Below are positions 42,130 through 50,284 of a stretch of 64,000 nt of DNA, one piece after another. The position numbers were made by a program, and so were the translations under genes. How positions within the stretch are numbered: position 1 is the first letter of the stretch; each line of letters opens with the position of its first letter. Origin of the DNA: Kribbella sandramycini (GTDB taxonomy: Bacteria > Actinomycetota > Actinomycetes > Propionibacteriales > Kribbellaceae); contig NZ_JABJRC010000002.1 of the NCBI RefSeq assembly GCF_013131805.1, positions 806,001 through 870,000 on the forward strand, given 5' to 3'. Under the pieces are notes generated by a model. The model was not told where the DNA came from. It worked only from the letters and a program-made list of their open reading frames with translations, and did no database searches.

Positions 42130-42593
42130 AGCTCGACCACCATCGTGTCCGACGTCCCGGCGACGCCGACCTTGCCGAAGCCCAGCGATCGGTAGAGGCC
42201 GGCCGCCGGGTTCGCCGGGTCGACGCTCAGCGACAGCCGCTCGTACGACGCCGCCCGCGCCGCCTCCAGCAGCTCGGTGAGCAGCGCCCGCGCAATCCCG
42301 CGCCGGCGGAAGTCGGGCGACACCCCGAGTGAAAGCTCCGGTACGTCGTCCGCCACGAACCCGTACCCGCCGGGGATCAGCCGCGCCCACGCAGCCCCCG
42401 CCGGTACGCCGTCCACCTCGGCGATCACCCCGAAGTCGTCCACCCGCGGCCACCCGGCGAGATAGGGCGCCGCGTGCTCATCGGCCCGCAACCCCTCGAT
42501 CGTGAAGGTCGCCGTCCCATCCCAGTTGTAGGCCTCCAACAACATCGCCGTCAGAAACTCCAGGTCGTCGGCAGTCGCCGCGCGAATCAGCAT
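42126..42593 (-). CDS. GNAT family N-acetyltransferase
   Basis: A 155-residue single-domain acetyltransferase beginning MLIRAATADDLEFLTAMLLE. The acetyl-CoA-binding motif A is LGVSPDFRRRGIARALLTEL (Q/RxxGxG/A type), followed by LSVDPANPAAGLYRSLGF. The substrate is unknown. The start is at ATG 42593. It ends tail-to-tail over the DUF4185 stop codon and lies 38 bases after the end of the VOC gene on the same strand. Confidence 0.87.
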   Translation of the reverse strand: MLIRAATADDLEFLTAMLLEAYNWDGTATFTIEGLRADEHAAPYLAGWPRVDDFGVIAEVDGVPAGAAWARLIPGGYGFVADDVPELSLGVSPDFRRRGIARALLTELLEAARAASYERLSLSVDPANPAAGLYRSLGFGKVGVAGTSDTMVVEL

Positions 42594-42631
42594 GCGGCCG
42601 ATTCTCGACGACCCGGAGTCCCCGCTGCGAC

Positions 42632-42985
42632 CTATTTGCTCCCGGCGACGCCGATCAGGTTCCCCGCGGGATCGGTGAACTGACCGATCACGAGTTGCCC
42701 CGGCGTCCCCAACGGCCCGAAGACGCGCTTCCCGCCGAGCCGCTCGGCGTGACCCAGCGCGAGCCCGACGTCGTCGACGCCGACGTAGATCACCGTCCGA
42801 GCACTGTCCCCGCCCGCGACGCCGCCGTTCAGACCGGCCTGGACGAAGCCGTAGGTGCCCGGGGCGGCGACCTCGGGGGAGACCGCGTCGCCGACGGCGT
42901 ACGTCCAGCCGAAAAGCTCCGCGTAGTACGCCTGGAGCCGGGCCGCGTCGGCGCCGACGATCTCGAAGTGGACCACCTGGTTCAT
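42632..42985 (-). CDS. VOC family (glyoxalase/bleomycin-resistance-like) protein
   Basis: A 117-residue single-repeat-pair VOC protein with VVHFEIVGADAARLQAYYAE at the start and FGPLGTPGQLVIGQFTDPAG near the end, the usual beta-alpha-beta-beta-beta modules. The first histidine (VHFEI) and the final aspartate position fit a metal site. GGAGG lies 5 bases before the ATG at 42985. Its substrate is unknown. It is divergent from the sugar-binding protein gene, with 138 bases between starts that contain the shared operator. Confidence 0.87.
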   Translation of the reverse strand: MNQVVHFEIVGADAARLQAYYAELFGWTYAVGDAVSPEVAAPGTYGFVQAGLNGGVAGGDSARTVIYVGVDDVGLALGHAERLGGKRVFGPLGTPGQLVIGQFTDPAGNLIGVAGSK

Positions 42986-43061
42986 GAAGACCTCCGGAAG
43001 TAGTGACCTGTCGGAGGTGACGTCGGAGCCGCCCGACCGGTCTCGACATCCGTGACCACTT

Positions 43062-43096
43062 GGGTCTTGAGTTAGTAACACGCTTGGTTTAACTTA
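43062..43096 (+). promoter_or_regulatory. Shared promoter/operator, copy A (sugar ABC operon)
   Basis: A -35 TTGAGT (43067-43072) and a -10 TAACTT (43090-43095) are spaced 17 bases. The whole 35-base block, from GGGTC before the -35 to the end of the -10, is identical at 34 of 35 positions to copy B at 55272-55306. GTTA and TAAC arms inside the spacer suggest an operator overlapping the promoter. The likely binder is the ROK regulator encoded at 48477. Confidence 0.8.
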
Positions 43097-43123
43097 CTCG
43101 AAATTCCCTTGTGAGGAGTTCGC

Positions 43124-44500
43124 ATGAAGAGTGTGAGCAGGTTGGGCGCCGTGGTCGGCGTGGCGGGACTGGCGCTCGGCCTGGTGGCGTGCGCCGACGG
43201 TACGACGCCCGCGGACAGCACCGGCGCGATCGACGAGAACGCCCCGGTCACGATCACGATCGGGGACCGTCCCACCCCCGACAAGCCGAACGACATCAAG
43301 GCGTTCGAGCAGAAGATCAAGGACTTCACCGCCAAACACCCGAACATCACGGTGAAGTCGACCGAGACGGCCTGGCAGGCGCAGACGTTCCAGGCCCAGG
43401 TGGCCGGCGGGACGCTGCCGACGGTGATGAGTATCAGCTTCACCGAGCCGGCCAACATGATCCCGAACAAGCAGCTGCCGGACATCACCGACGAGCTGAA
43501 GCTGGTCGACCTGACCAAGGACCTGAACCCGAACGTGCTGAAGATCGTCCAGGACGGCGCGGGCCGGATCTACGGTGTCCCGATCGACGTGTTCTCGGTC
43601 GGGCTGGCCTACAACCGGGCGCTGTTCCAGCAGGCCGGCCTCGATCCGGACAAGCCGCCGACGACCTGGGACGAGGTCCGGCAGTACGCCAAGCAGATCA
43701 CCGAGAAGACCGGTAAGGCCGGCTACGCGCAGCTGACCACGAACAACACCGGCGGCTGGATGCTGACCACGATGACCTACAGCATGGGCGGCACGGTCCA
43801 GAGCCAGGACGGCAAGAAGTCGACGTTCAACGACGCGCCGACCAAGAAGGCCCTGCAGCTGCTCAAGGACATGCGCTGGACCGACAACTCGATGGGCAGC
43901 CGCTTCCTCTACAACCAGGAGGAGGTCCGCCAGGACTTCGCCGCCGGCAAGATCGGCATGGTCATGCAGGCGCCGGACGCCTACGACATGAGCGTGAAGA
44001 ACTTCGCGATGAAACCGGCGGACTACGGTCACGGCGCGCTTCCGCAGGACGGCGGCCCGCACGGCACGCTGACCGGCGGGTCGCTGAAGATGATCAGCCC
44101 GAAGGCGACCAAGAACGAGATCGTCGCGGCGCTGAAGTGGATCAAGTTCGACCAGTTCGACAAGTTCACCTCCGAGGCCGTCGCCGTCAAGGACGCCCGG
44201 ACGACGATCGCCGACAAGGGTTTCGTCGGCCGGCCCGGTATCACGCCGCTCAGCCAGGAGACCTACGACCGGTACAACAAGTGGCGTGAGCCGTTCGTGA
44301 ACGTCCCGGTCAAGCAGTTCCAGGGCTACGTCGACTCGACGACGACGCTCAAGCTGCTACCCGAGCCCGGGAACAAGGGCCAGGAGGTCTACTCGCTGCT
44401 CGACCCGGTCGTCCAGCAGGTGCTGACCAAGCAGGACGCCGATATCGACAAGCTGCTCAGCGACACCGCCGCGAAGATCGACGCGCGCCTCGCGCGGTAG
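43124..44500 (+). CDS. Sugar ABC transporter substrate-binding lipoprotein
   Basis: A 458-residue solute-binding protein with a signal peptide and lipobox (GLALGLVAC, Cys23). The mature protein is a type-1 (MalE-like) extracellular binding protein: FEQKIKDFTAKHPNITVK, GGTLPTVMSISF, VDVFSVGLAYNRALF and GGWMLTTMTYSMGG. It captures an oligosaccharide or sugar acid outside the cell and passes it to the two permeases that follow. GAGGAG lies upstream of the ATG at 43124. No ATPase gene is in the locus, so a shared MsiK-type ATPase is expected, as is common in actinobacteria. It is the first gene behind shared operator A. Confidence 0.93.
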   Translation: MKSVSRLGAVVGVAGLALGLVACADGTTPADSTGAIDENAPVTITIGDRPTPDKPNDIKAFEQKIKDFTAKHPNITVKSTETAWQAQTFQAQVAGGTLPTVMSISFTEPANMIPNKQLPDITDELKLVDLTKDLNPNVLKIVQDGAGRIYGVPIDVFSVGLAYNRALFQQAGLDPDKPPTTWDEVRQYAKQITEKTGKAGYAQLTTNNTGGWMLTTMTYSMGGTVQSQDGKKSTFNDAPTKKALQLLKDMRWTDNSMGSRFLYNQEEVRQDFAAGKIGMVMQAPDAYDMSVKNFAMKPADYGHGALPQDGGPHGTLTGGSLKMISPKATKNEIVAALKWIKFDQFDKFTSEAVAVKDARTTIADKGFVGRPGITPLSQETYDRYNKWREPFVNVPVKQFQGYVDSTTTLKLLPEPGNKGQEVYSLLDPVVQQVLTKQDADIDKLLSDTAAKIDARLAR

Positions 44501-44503
44501 CCC

Positions 44504-45424
44504 ATGTTCCAGTCAACCAAGCAGAGCCGCGGCGGTACCGGGTCGATCGTGACCTGGTACCGCTCCGGCGGGCTCAGCGCCGTCCTGTTCGCCGTCCCCC
44601 TGGTGCTGACGTTCCTCTACTTCTCCTGGGGCCCGATCGTCCGCGGCCTGGTCCTCAGCTTCCAGAAGAACAACCTTGTCACCGCGCCCGAATGGGTCGG
44701 GATGGCGAACTTCAGCTACGTGCTGACCGACCCGCAGCTGCCGCAGGCCGCGCTCAACACCCTGTACTTCGCCGCCCTGGCGCTCGTCTTCGGATTCCCG
44801 GTCCCGCTGTTCCTGGCCGTGTTCGTCAGCGAGCTGCGCAGCACGGGCTGGCTCTACAACGTGCTCTCCTACCTGCCGGCCGTCGTCCCGCCGGTGGCCG
44901 CGATCCTGCTCTGGACCTTCTTCTACGACCCGAGCGAGTCCGGCGTCTTCAATGCGATCCTCGGCTGGTTCGGCATCGGGCCGTTCGCCTGGCTGAACTC
45001 GCAGAGCCTCGCGATGCCGGCGATCGTGCTCGAGGCGACCTGGGCCGGCGCGGGCGCGACGTCGATCATCTACCTGGCCGCGCTGACCGGCGTCCGCACC
45101 GATCTGTACGAGGCGGCCGAGCTGGACGGCGCCGGGATCTGGAGCCGGGTCTGGCACGTCACGCTCCCGCAGATCCGCGGAATCATCTTCATCATGATGC
45201 TGCTGCAGCTGATCGGCACGTTCCAGGTCTTCACCGAGCCGTTCCTGTTCACCGGCGGCGGCCCGAACAACGCGACCACCACGATCCTGCTGCTGATCTA
45301 CCGGTACGCGTTCATCAACGGCGACTTCGGCGCCGCGACCGCGCTGAGCGTGCTGCTGGCCGGCGTCCTGTGCGTGCTGTCGGTCGTCTACCACTTCGTC
45401 ACTCGCCGTTGGAGCACGACATGA
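44504..45424 (+). CDS. Sugar ABC transporter permease, MalF type
   Basis: A 306-residue permease with six membrane segments. The coupling-helix EAA motif is YEAAELDGAGIWSRVWHVTLPQI. It starts 4 bases after the binding-protein gene and overlaps the next permease gene by four bases. It should form the membrane channel with the 45421 product. Confidence 0.93.
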   Translation: MFQSTKQSRGGTGSIVTWYRSGGLSAVLFAVPLVLTFLYFSWGPIVRGLVLSFQKNNLVTAPEWVGMANFSYVLTDPQLPQAALNTLYFAALALVFGFPVPLFLAVFVSELRSTGWLYNVLSYLPAVVPPVAAILLWTFFYDPSESGVFNAILGWFGIGPFAWLNSQSLAMPAIVLEATWAGAGATSIIYLAALTGVRTDLYEAAELDGAGIWSRVWHVTLPQIRGIIFIMMLLQLIGTFQVFTEPFLFTGGGPNNATTTILLLIYRYAFINGDFGAATALSVLLAGVLCVLSVVYHFVTRRWSTT

Positions 45425-46302
45425 GTCACGAGCGCGGCATCATCTCGATCAAGGACCGGCAGCGCACCGCCGTCCGGATCGGGCTCCCGATCATCCAGGT
45501 GCTGCTCTTCATCGGCGTCCTGGTGGCCGGCGTCGGCCCGCTGCTCTGGCTGCTCAAGTCCGGTGTGTCGACCAGCCAGGACATCCTCAGCGGCCCGATG
45601 CAGCTGTGGCCCTCCGGAATCCAGTGGCGCAACATCCCGGATGCCTGGAACCGGGTCCAGATCGGCTCCTACCTCGGCAACACCGCGATCATCGCGATCG
45701 GCTCGATGATCTCCACGCTGTTCGTCTGCACGACGGGAGCGTTCGTGCTGAGCGTCCTGCGGCCGAAGTGGGGCCCGGTCGTCACGGCGGCCGTGCTCGC
45801 GACGCTGTTCCTGCCCGGAGTCATCTCGCTCGTCCCGCTCTACATGACGATCCTGAAGATGCCCGTGCTCGGCGTCAGCCTGCAGAACACGTTCTGGGCG
45901 GTCTGGCTGCCCTCGGCGGCCGGCGCGTTCAACGTGCTGGTGATGAAGCGGTACTTCGACTCGATCCCGCGTGAGCTGATCGAGGCGGCCCGGATCGACG
46001 GCGCGAGCAACCTGCGGATGTTCACCGCGCTGATCCTGCCGCTGTCCAAGCCGATCGTCGGTGTGGTCGCGCTGCTGACCGTCATCGGCTCCTGGAAGGA
46101 CTACCTCTGGCCGCTGCTCGTGCTGCCCGACCCGCGCCTGCAGCCGATCTCGGTGGCGCTGCCGCGGGTGGCCAAGACGACCGAGATCTCGCTGCAGATG
46201 AGCGCGCTGTTCCTGGCCGTGCTGATCCCCGTCGTGCTGTTCTTGGTGTTCCAGAAACAGTTCCTCAAAGGTGTCGGAATGTCGGGAGGCATCAAGGAAT
46301 GA
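45421..46302 (+). CDS. Sugar ABC transporter permease, MalG type
   Basis: A 293-residue permease with six membrane segments and the EAA motif IEAARIDGASNLRMFTALILP. The ATG overlaps the stop of the MalF-type gene (ATGA), and its own stop overlaps the start of the dehydrogenase gene, so importer and catabolic enzymes are translated from one message. Confidence 0.93.
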   Translation: MSHERGIISIKDRQRTAVRIGLPIIQVLLFIGVLVAGVGPLLWLLKSGVSTSQDILSGPMQLWPSGIQWRNIPDAWNRVQIGSYLGNTAIIAIGSMISTLFVCTTGAFVLSVLRPKWGPVVTAAVLATLFLPGVISLVPLYMTILKMPVLGVSLQNTFWAVWLPSAAGAFNVLVMKRYFDSIPRELIEAARIDGASNLRMFTALILPLSKPIVGVVALLTVIGSWKDYLWPLLVLPDPRLQPISVALPRVAKTTEISLQMSALFLAVLIPVVLFLVFQKQFLKGVGMSGGIKE

Positions 46303-47171
46303 CAGCTGCACTCAACGGCCGAAGAGTGCTCGTCACCGGCGCCGGCGGGCGGATCGGGCTGGTCGCCGTTCAGCGGCTGAACGAGCTCGGCGCGCTCGTC
46401 ACCACGCTGTCGAACGCCGAGCATCCGGATCTGAAGGCGGATCGGGTGGTGATCGGCGACACCCGGTCCGAATCCGATGTCGCCGCGGCGCTGAGCGGTG
46501 CGGAGTACGTCGTCCACCTCGCCGCGCTCGCACACCCGTCCGCCGGGACGCCGTACGACGTCTACAGCATCAATGTCGTGTCGACGTTCAACGTGCTCGC
46601 CCAGGCCGGCGCGCTCGGGATCAAGCGGGCCGTGGTCGCGAGCAGCATCAACGCGATCGGGCTGCCGTTCAACCTGCACGACGTCCGCCCGGCGTACTAC
46701 CCGTGGGACGAGCGGATGCCGGTCGACATCGCGGACGCGTACTCGCTGTCGAAGCAGAACGACGAGAACACCACACGGATGGCCTGGCGGCGCTGGGGGA
46801 TCGACGTGGTTGCCCTGCGTTTCCCGCATACGAACTCGGCTGCGATCCTGCAGGCTCAGGCCGATCAGCTCCGGGAGAAGCCGGCTGCCGGGCTGCGCGA
46901 GGCCTGGAGCTATCTGGACACGCGGGACGCGGCGTCGGCGATCGAGCTCGGTCTGACCGCCGAGCTGTCCGGCGCGCACACGTTCTTCGTGGCCGCCGGT
47001 ACGACCAACGCGCCGTACCGGACCGATGCGCTGCTCGATGCCTTCGCACCGGACGTGCCGCGGCTGCGCCGGTTCGTCGGCCGGGAGGTCCCGATCGACC
47101 TGACGGCCGTCCGTACCGTGCTGGGCTTCGAGGCCCGGTACGAACTCGACCTCCCTACCCTGGAGCTCTGA
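46299..47171 (+). CDS. NAD-dependent epimerase/dehydratase-family oxidoreductase (uronate-dehydrogenase-like)
   Basis: A 290-residue extended SDR. The NAD-binding motif is VLVTGAGGRIG (10-20), and the catalytic pair is Tyr148 and Lys152 in DAYSLSKQ with a Ser-rich strand VVASSINAIG before it. The overall size and the SSINAIG...YPWDE region resemble uronate dehydrogenases and related sugar oxidoreductases. In this operon it probably oxidises or epimerises an imported sugar acid or sugar. It overlaps the MalG-type gene by four bases and the enolase-family gene starts at the next base. Confidence 0.83.
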   Translation: MTAALNGRRVLVTGAGGRIGLVAVQRLNELGALVTTLSNAEHPDLKADRVVIGDTRSESDVAAALSGAEYVVHLAALAHPSAGTPYDVYSINVVSTFNVLAQAGALGIKRAVVASSINAIGLPFNLHDVRPAYYPWDERMPVDIADAYSLSKQNDENTTRMAWRRWGIDVVALRFPHTNSAAILQAQADQLREKPAAGLREAWSYLDTRDAASAIELGLTAELSGAHTFFVAAGTTNAPYRTDALLDAFAPDVPRLRRFVGREVPIDLTAVRTVLGFEARYELDLPTLEL

Positions 47172-48425
47172 ATGCCCTCGAACTTCGAGCAGCCCTGGCC
47201 GGTCCGCGACGACGTCCGGATCCGCGAGGTGCAGGCGATCGTCACTGCGCCGCAGGGCATCCCGCTGGTGGTGGTGAAGATCGACACCACCGAGCCGGGG
47301 CTGTACGGGCTCGGCTGCGCGACGTTCACCCAGCGCTGGAAGGCCGTGCAGACCTTCGTCGACGAGCATCTGGCCCGGCTGCTGATCGGCCGGTACCCCG
47401 GCGACATCGGCGACCTGACCCGGCTGGCCGGGTTCAGCGGCTACTGGCGCGGCGGCCCGGTCACCAACAACGCGATCTCGGGGATCGACCAGGCGCTCTG
47501 GGACATCGCGGGTAAGCGCGCCGGGATGCCGGTCTACGAGCTGCTCGGCGGCAAGGTCCGGGCCGCGGCCGACACCTACCTGCACGCCAGCGGCCGCACG
47601 ATCGACGAGACCCTCGACCACGCGCAGAAGCTGGTCGCGCAGGGCTTGCGGCACATCCGGCTGCAGATGTCGACGCCGGGTGGTGGCGGGTACGGCGCTC
47701 CCCAGGTCCCCACGCTGTATCCGGATGCGCCGTACCGGAACGGCTGGTCGGCGCGGGACTACTTGCGCGCGACGCCGGAGCTGTTCGCCGAGGCTCGGCA
47801 TGCGCTGCCGGCCAACACCGAACTGCTGCACGACGTGCACTCGCGGCTGACGCCGAAGGAGGCGGTGCTGCTGGCACGGTCGCTGGAGGAGTTCGGGCTG
47901 TTCTTCCTGGAGGACGTCCTGCCGCCGGAGCACTGGGACCGGCTGCCGGAGGTGCGTGCCGCCTCCCCGGTGCCGCTGGCCGTCGGCGAGCTGACGACGT
48001 CCATGACAGATGCGGTTCGGCTGGTGCGCGACGGCGGCGTGGACTTCATCCGGTCACATGTGTCGGATATCGGTGGGCTCACCCCGGCGCGGAAGCTCGC
48101 CGACCTGGCCGAGCTCTGCGGCGTCCGGACGGCGTGGCACGGGCCCGGCGACACCTCGCCGATCGGCGCCGCCGCCAATGTCGCGCTCGACGTCACATCA
48201 GTTGCCTTCGGCATCCAAGAGGGCCACCTCTACAACGACGCGACCTACGAGGTGTTCCCGGGCGCGCTGCGGATCGAGAACGGCTGGCTGACGCCGAACG
48301 ACACGCCGGGCTGGGGGATCGACCTCGATCTGGCCGCGGCCGCCCGTTATCCGGCGGAGTTGTCCGGACACGATGAGTGGGCGGCCGGGGTGCGCCGCAT
48401 CGACGGGGCGCTCGAAGCGCCGTGA
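47172..48425 (+). CDS. Enolase-superfamily sugar-acid dehydratase (ManD/RspA-like)
   Basis: A 417-residue mandelate-racemase/enolase-superfamily enzyme. Metal ligands are Asp221 (LLHDVHSRL), Glu247 (FFLEDVLPPEH) and Glu273 (LAVGELTTS). IRSHVSDIGGLTP and AWHGPGDTSP (His323) match the ManD group, which contains mannonate and gluconate dehydratases and many members without measurable activity. It would abstract the proton next to the carboxylate of an aldonic acid and eliminate water. It abuts the SDR gene. Whether the acid is mannonate, gluconate, galactonate or another cannot be told here. Confidence 0.87.
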   Translation: MPSNFEQPWPVRDDVRIREVQAIVTAPQGIPLVVVKIDTTEPGLYGLGCATFTQRWKAVQTFVDEHLARLLIGRYPGDIGDLTRLAGFSGYWRGGPVTNNAISGIDQALWDIAGKRAGMPVYELLGGKVRAAADTYLHASGRTIDETLDHAQKLVAQGLRHIRLQMSTPGGGGYGAPQVPTLYPDAPYRNGWSARDYLRATPELFAEARHALPANTELLHDVHSRLTPKEAVLLARSLEEFGLFFLEDVLPPEHWDRLPEVRAASPVPLAVGELTTSMTDAVRLVRDGGVDFIRSHVSDIGGLTPARKLADLAELCGVRTAWHGPGDTSPIGAAANVALDVTSVAFGIQEGHLYNDATYEVFPGALRIENGWLTPNDTPGWGIDLDLAAAARYPAELSGHDEWAAGVRRIDGALEAP

Positions 48426-48442
48426 GGACGCCGTGAGCGCAG

Positions 48443-48448
48443 TACGAT
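48443..48448 (+). promoter_or_regulatory. Possible -10 element of the ROK regulator gene
   Basis: TACGAT lies 28 bases before the ATG at 48477, with GGGGAGG as the ribosome site in between. No clear -35 was found; the gene may also be read from the upstream operon, which ends 51 bases before it. Confidence 0.35.
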
Positions 48449-48476
48449 CACGGCTGATACGACGGGGAGGTGCACG

Positions 48477-49742
48477 ATGGTGACGGCCGACGACGGCTTC
48501 GAGGAGCCCGGACGCGCGGGGGCCAACCAGTACGACCTGGGGTCCTTCAACGAGGCCGTGATCATCGAGACGATCCGGCTGGCGGGGATCATCAGCCGCA
48601 CGGAGATCTCCCGGCGAACCGGGCTGACCCAGCAGTCGGTCTCGCGCATCCTGCGGATCCTGCTGCAGCAGGGGCTGCTGGTCGAGGAGGCGCAGGAGCG
48701 CGCCGAGCGGCTCGGCAAACCGCGGACGCCGGTGCGCCTGCGGTCGAATGCCGCGCACGCGGTCGGCATCCACCTCGACCCGGAGCTGCTGACGGTCGCC
48801 GTCGTCGACCTGGACGGCACGATCGTGCGTCGCGAGACGGTCGACCTGGCCGACGACCTGCCGACCGACAAGCTGATCGACCTGACCGCTGCGACCGTCA
48901 CCGCGGCACTCAGCATCAGCCAGGTGGATCTGAAGTCGATGCTCGGCGTGGGCGTCGCCGTACCGGGCCCGATCGATGCCGACGGCTCGCTGCAGGCGCT
49001 GCCGCTGCAGCCGGCCTGGCGCGGGCTCAAGATCCGTCACCTGCTGCAGGGCAAACTCAACCACCCGGTGCTCGTCGAGAAGGACGGGACGGCGGCCGCG
49101 ATCGGCGAGCGCTGGATCGGCCGCTCGGCCCGGGCCCGCGACTTCGCCTACCTCTATCTGGGGACGGGCGTCGGCAGCGGCCTGATCCTGAACGGCTCGA
49201 TCTACCGCGGCGGGACGGCGAACGCCGGTGAGTTCGGGCAGGTCGCGGCGCTGCGGATGGGGGAGTGGGACGCCGAAAGCGGCCCGCGGATGCTCCCCGA
49301 GTGCAACCCGACCGCCTCGCTCCCGGTGATCGCCGCGGAGTACGGGTACGTCGAGACCGACGCGACGGCGACAGATGAGGCCAAGCGCTACAAGGCGGTC
49401 TGTCGCGCGGTCGCAGCGGGTAACGAGCCCGCGCGGCAGGCGGCGACGCGGATCGCGCAGGTGATCGGGCAGGGTGCGGTCGGTCTGGTGGACCTGCTCG
49501 ATATCGAGCTCGTGGTGCTCGGCGGGCCGGCGTTCGCGCCGGAGGTCTCGGACATCCTGATGACCGAGATCGGCCGCGCGGTGAATGCGCATCCGGTCGC
49601 GCGGGCGATCCGTCCGGTCGCCGTCGAGGAGTCGATGCTGCGGGCGGATGCGGCCGCGGTCGGCGCGGCGTCGACGATCTTCCACGACGCGTTCACCCCT
49701 CGGGTCAGCGGGTCGAGTCAGGCTCGTAGGCTGCCGAAGTGA
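48477..49742 (+). CDS. ROK family transcriptional regulator
   Basis: A 421-residue protein with an N-terminal winged helix (RLAGIISRTEISRRTGLTQQ, residues about 34-80) and a C-terminal ROK sugar-kinase-like domain. GTGVGSGLILNGSIYRGGTA and NAGEFGQVAALR align with the ROK signatures, but the histidine of the usual GEFGH is Gln here and the zinc-binding CxCGxxGC cluster is missing. It is therefore likely to be a pure sensor, not a kinase. It lies in the middle of the carbohydrate locus and is the obvious candidate to bind the two 35-base operators. Its stop overlaps the following GNAT start. Confidence 0.9.
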   Translation: MVTADDGFEEPGRAGANQYDLGSFNEAVIIETIRLAGIISRTEISRRTGLTQQSVSRILRILLQQGLLVEEAQERAERLGKPRTPVRLRSNAAHAVGIHLDPELLTVAVVDLDGTIVRRETVDLADDLPTDKLIDLTAATVTAALSISQVDLKSMLGVGVAVPGPIDADGSLQALPLQPAWRGLKIRHLLQGKLNHPVLVEKDGTAAAIGERWIGRSARARDFAYLYLGTGVGSGLILNGSIYRGGTANAGEFGQVAALRMGEWDAESGPRMLPECNPTASLPVIAAEYGYVETDATATDEAKRYKAVCRAVAAGNEPARQAATRIAQVIGQGAVGLVDLLDIELVVLGGPAFAPEVSDILMTEIGRAVNAHPVARAIRPVAVEESMLRADAAAVGAASTIFHDAFTPRVSGSSQARRLPK

Positions 49743-50284
49743 CGCTGCAACTCGCTCCTGATATCGAGCTTCGCCACTTCACCCCGGACGACGGCCCCGA
49801 GCTGGCCGACGCGTACCTGCGGTGTGGCCGGCACCTGGCCCGCTGGGAGCCGGATCGGCCGGCCGCTTGGCTGACCGGCGAGTACCAGCGGGACCGGATC
49901 GTCGCGATGCAGGAGCGGTACGACGAGGGCCGCGGCGGCACGTGGATGCTGGCCGACGGCCCGCGCGTCGCCGGTCTGATCGGGTTGAACGATGTGATCG
50001 GCGGCTGCCTGCGCAGTGCGGATCTCGGCTACTGGCTCTCGGTCGAGTACGTCGGTCGCGGGCTGATGACGGCCGCGGTGGAGGCGGTCGCGAAGATCGC
50101 TGAGACCGAGTTCAAGCTGCACCGGCTCGCCGCCAGCGCACAGGTCGCCAACACAGCGTCTCAGACCGTGCTTCGGCGTACCGGCTTTCAACAGATCGGA
50201 ACCGCGCCCGAGTATCTGTACATCGGGGGCGGCTGGCAGGACTCGCATCTGTTCCAGCGAGTCCTGCACAACCGTCCGCTCTAA
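49739..50284 (+). CDS. GNAT family N-acetyltransferase (RimJ/RimL-like)
   Basis: A 181-residue acetyltransferase starting at GTG 49739, overlapping the ROK stop codon (GTGA). LGYWLSVEYVGRGLMTAAVE is the acetyl-CoA-binding motif and LAASAQVANTASQTVLRRTGF the C-terminal helix-strand, typical of RimJ/RimL enzymes. It may acetylate an amino sugar, antibiotic or protein N-terminus. It is cotranscribed with the regulator, but a role in the sugar pathway is not shown. Its stop overlaps that of the convergent Gfo/Idh/MocA gene. Confidence 0.87.
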   Translation: MTLQLAPDIELRHFTPDDGPELADAYLRCGRHLARWEPDRPAAWLTGEYQRDRIVAMQERYDEGRGGTWMLADGPRVAGLIGLNDVIGGCLRSADLGYWLSVEYVGRGLMTAAVEAVAKIAETEFKLHRLAASAQVANTASQTVLRRTGFQQIGTAPEYLYIGGGWQDSHLFQRVLHNRPL

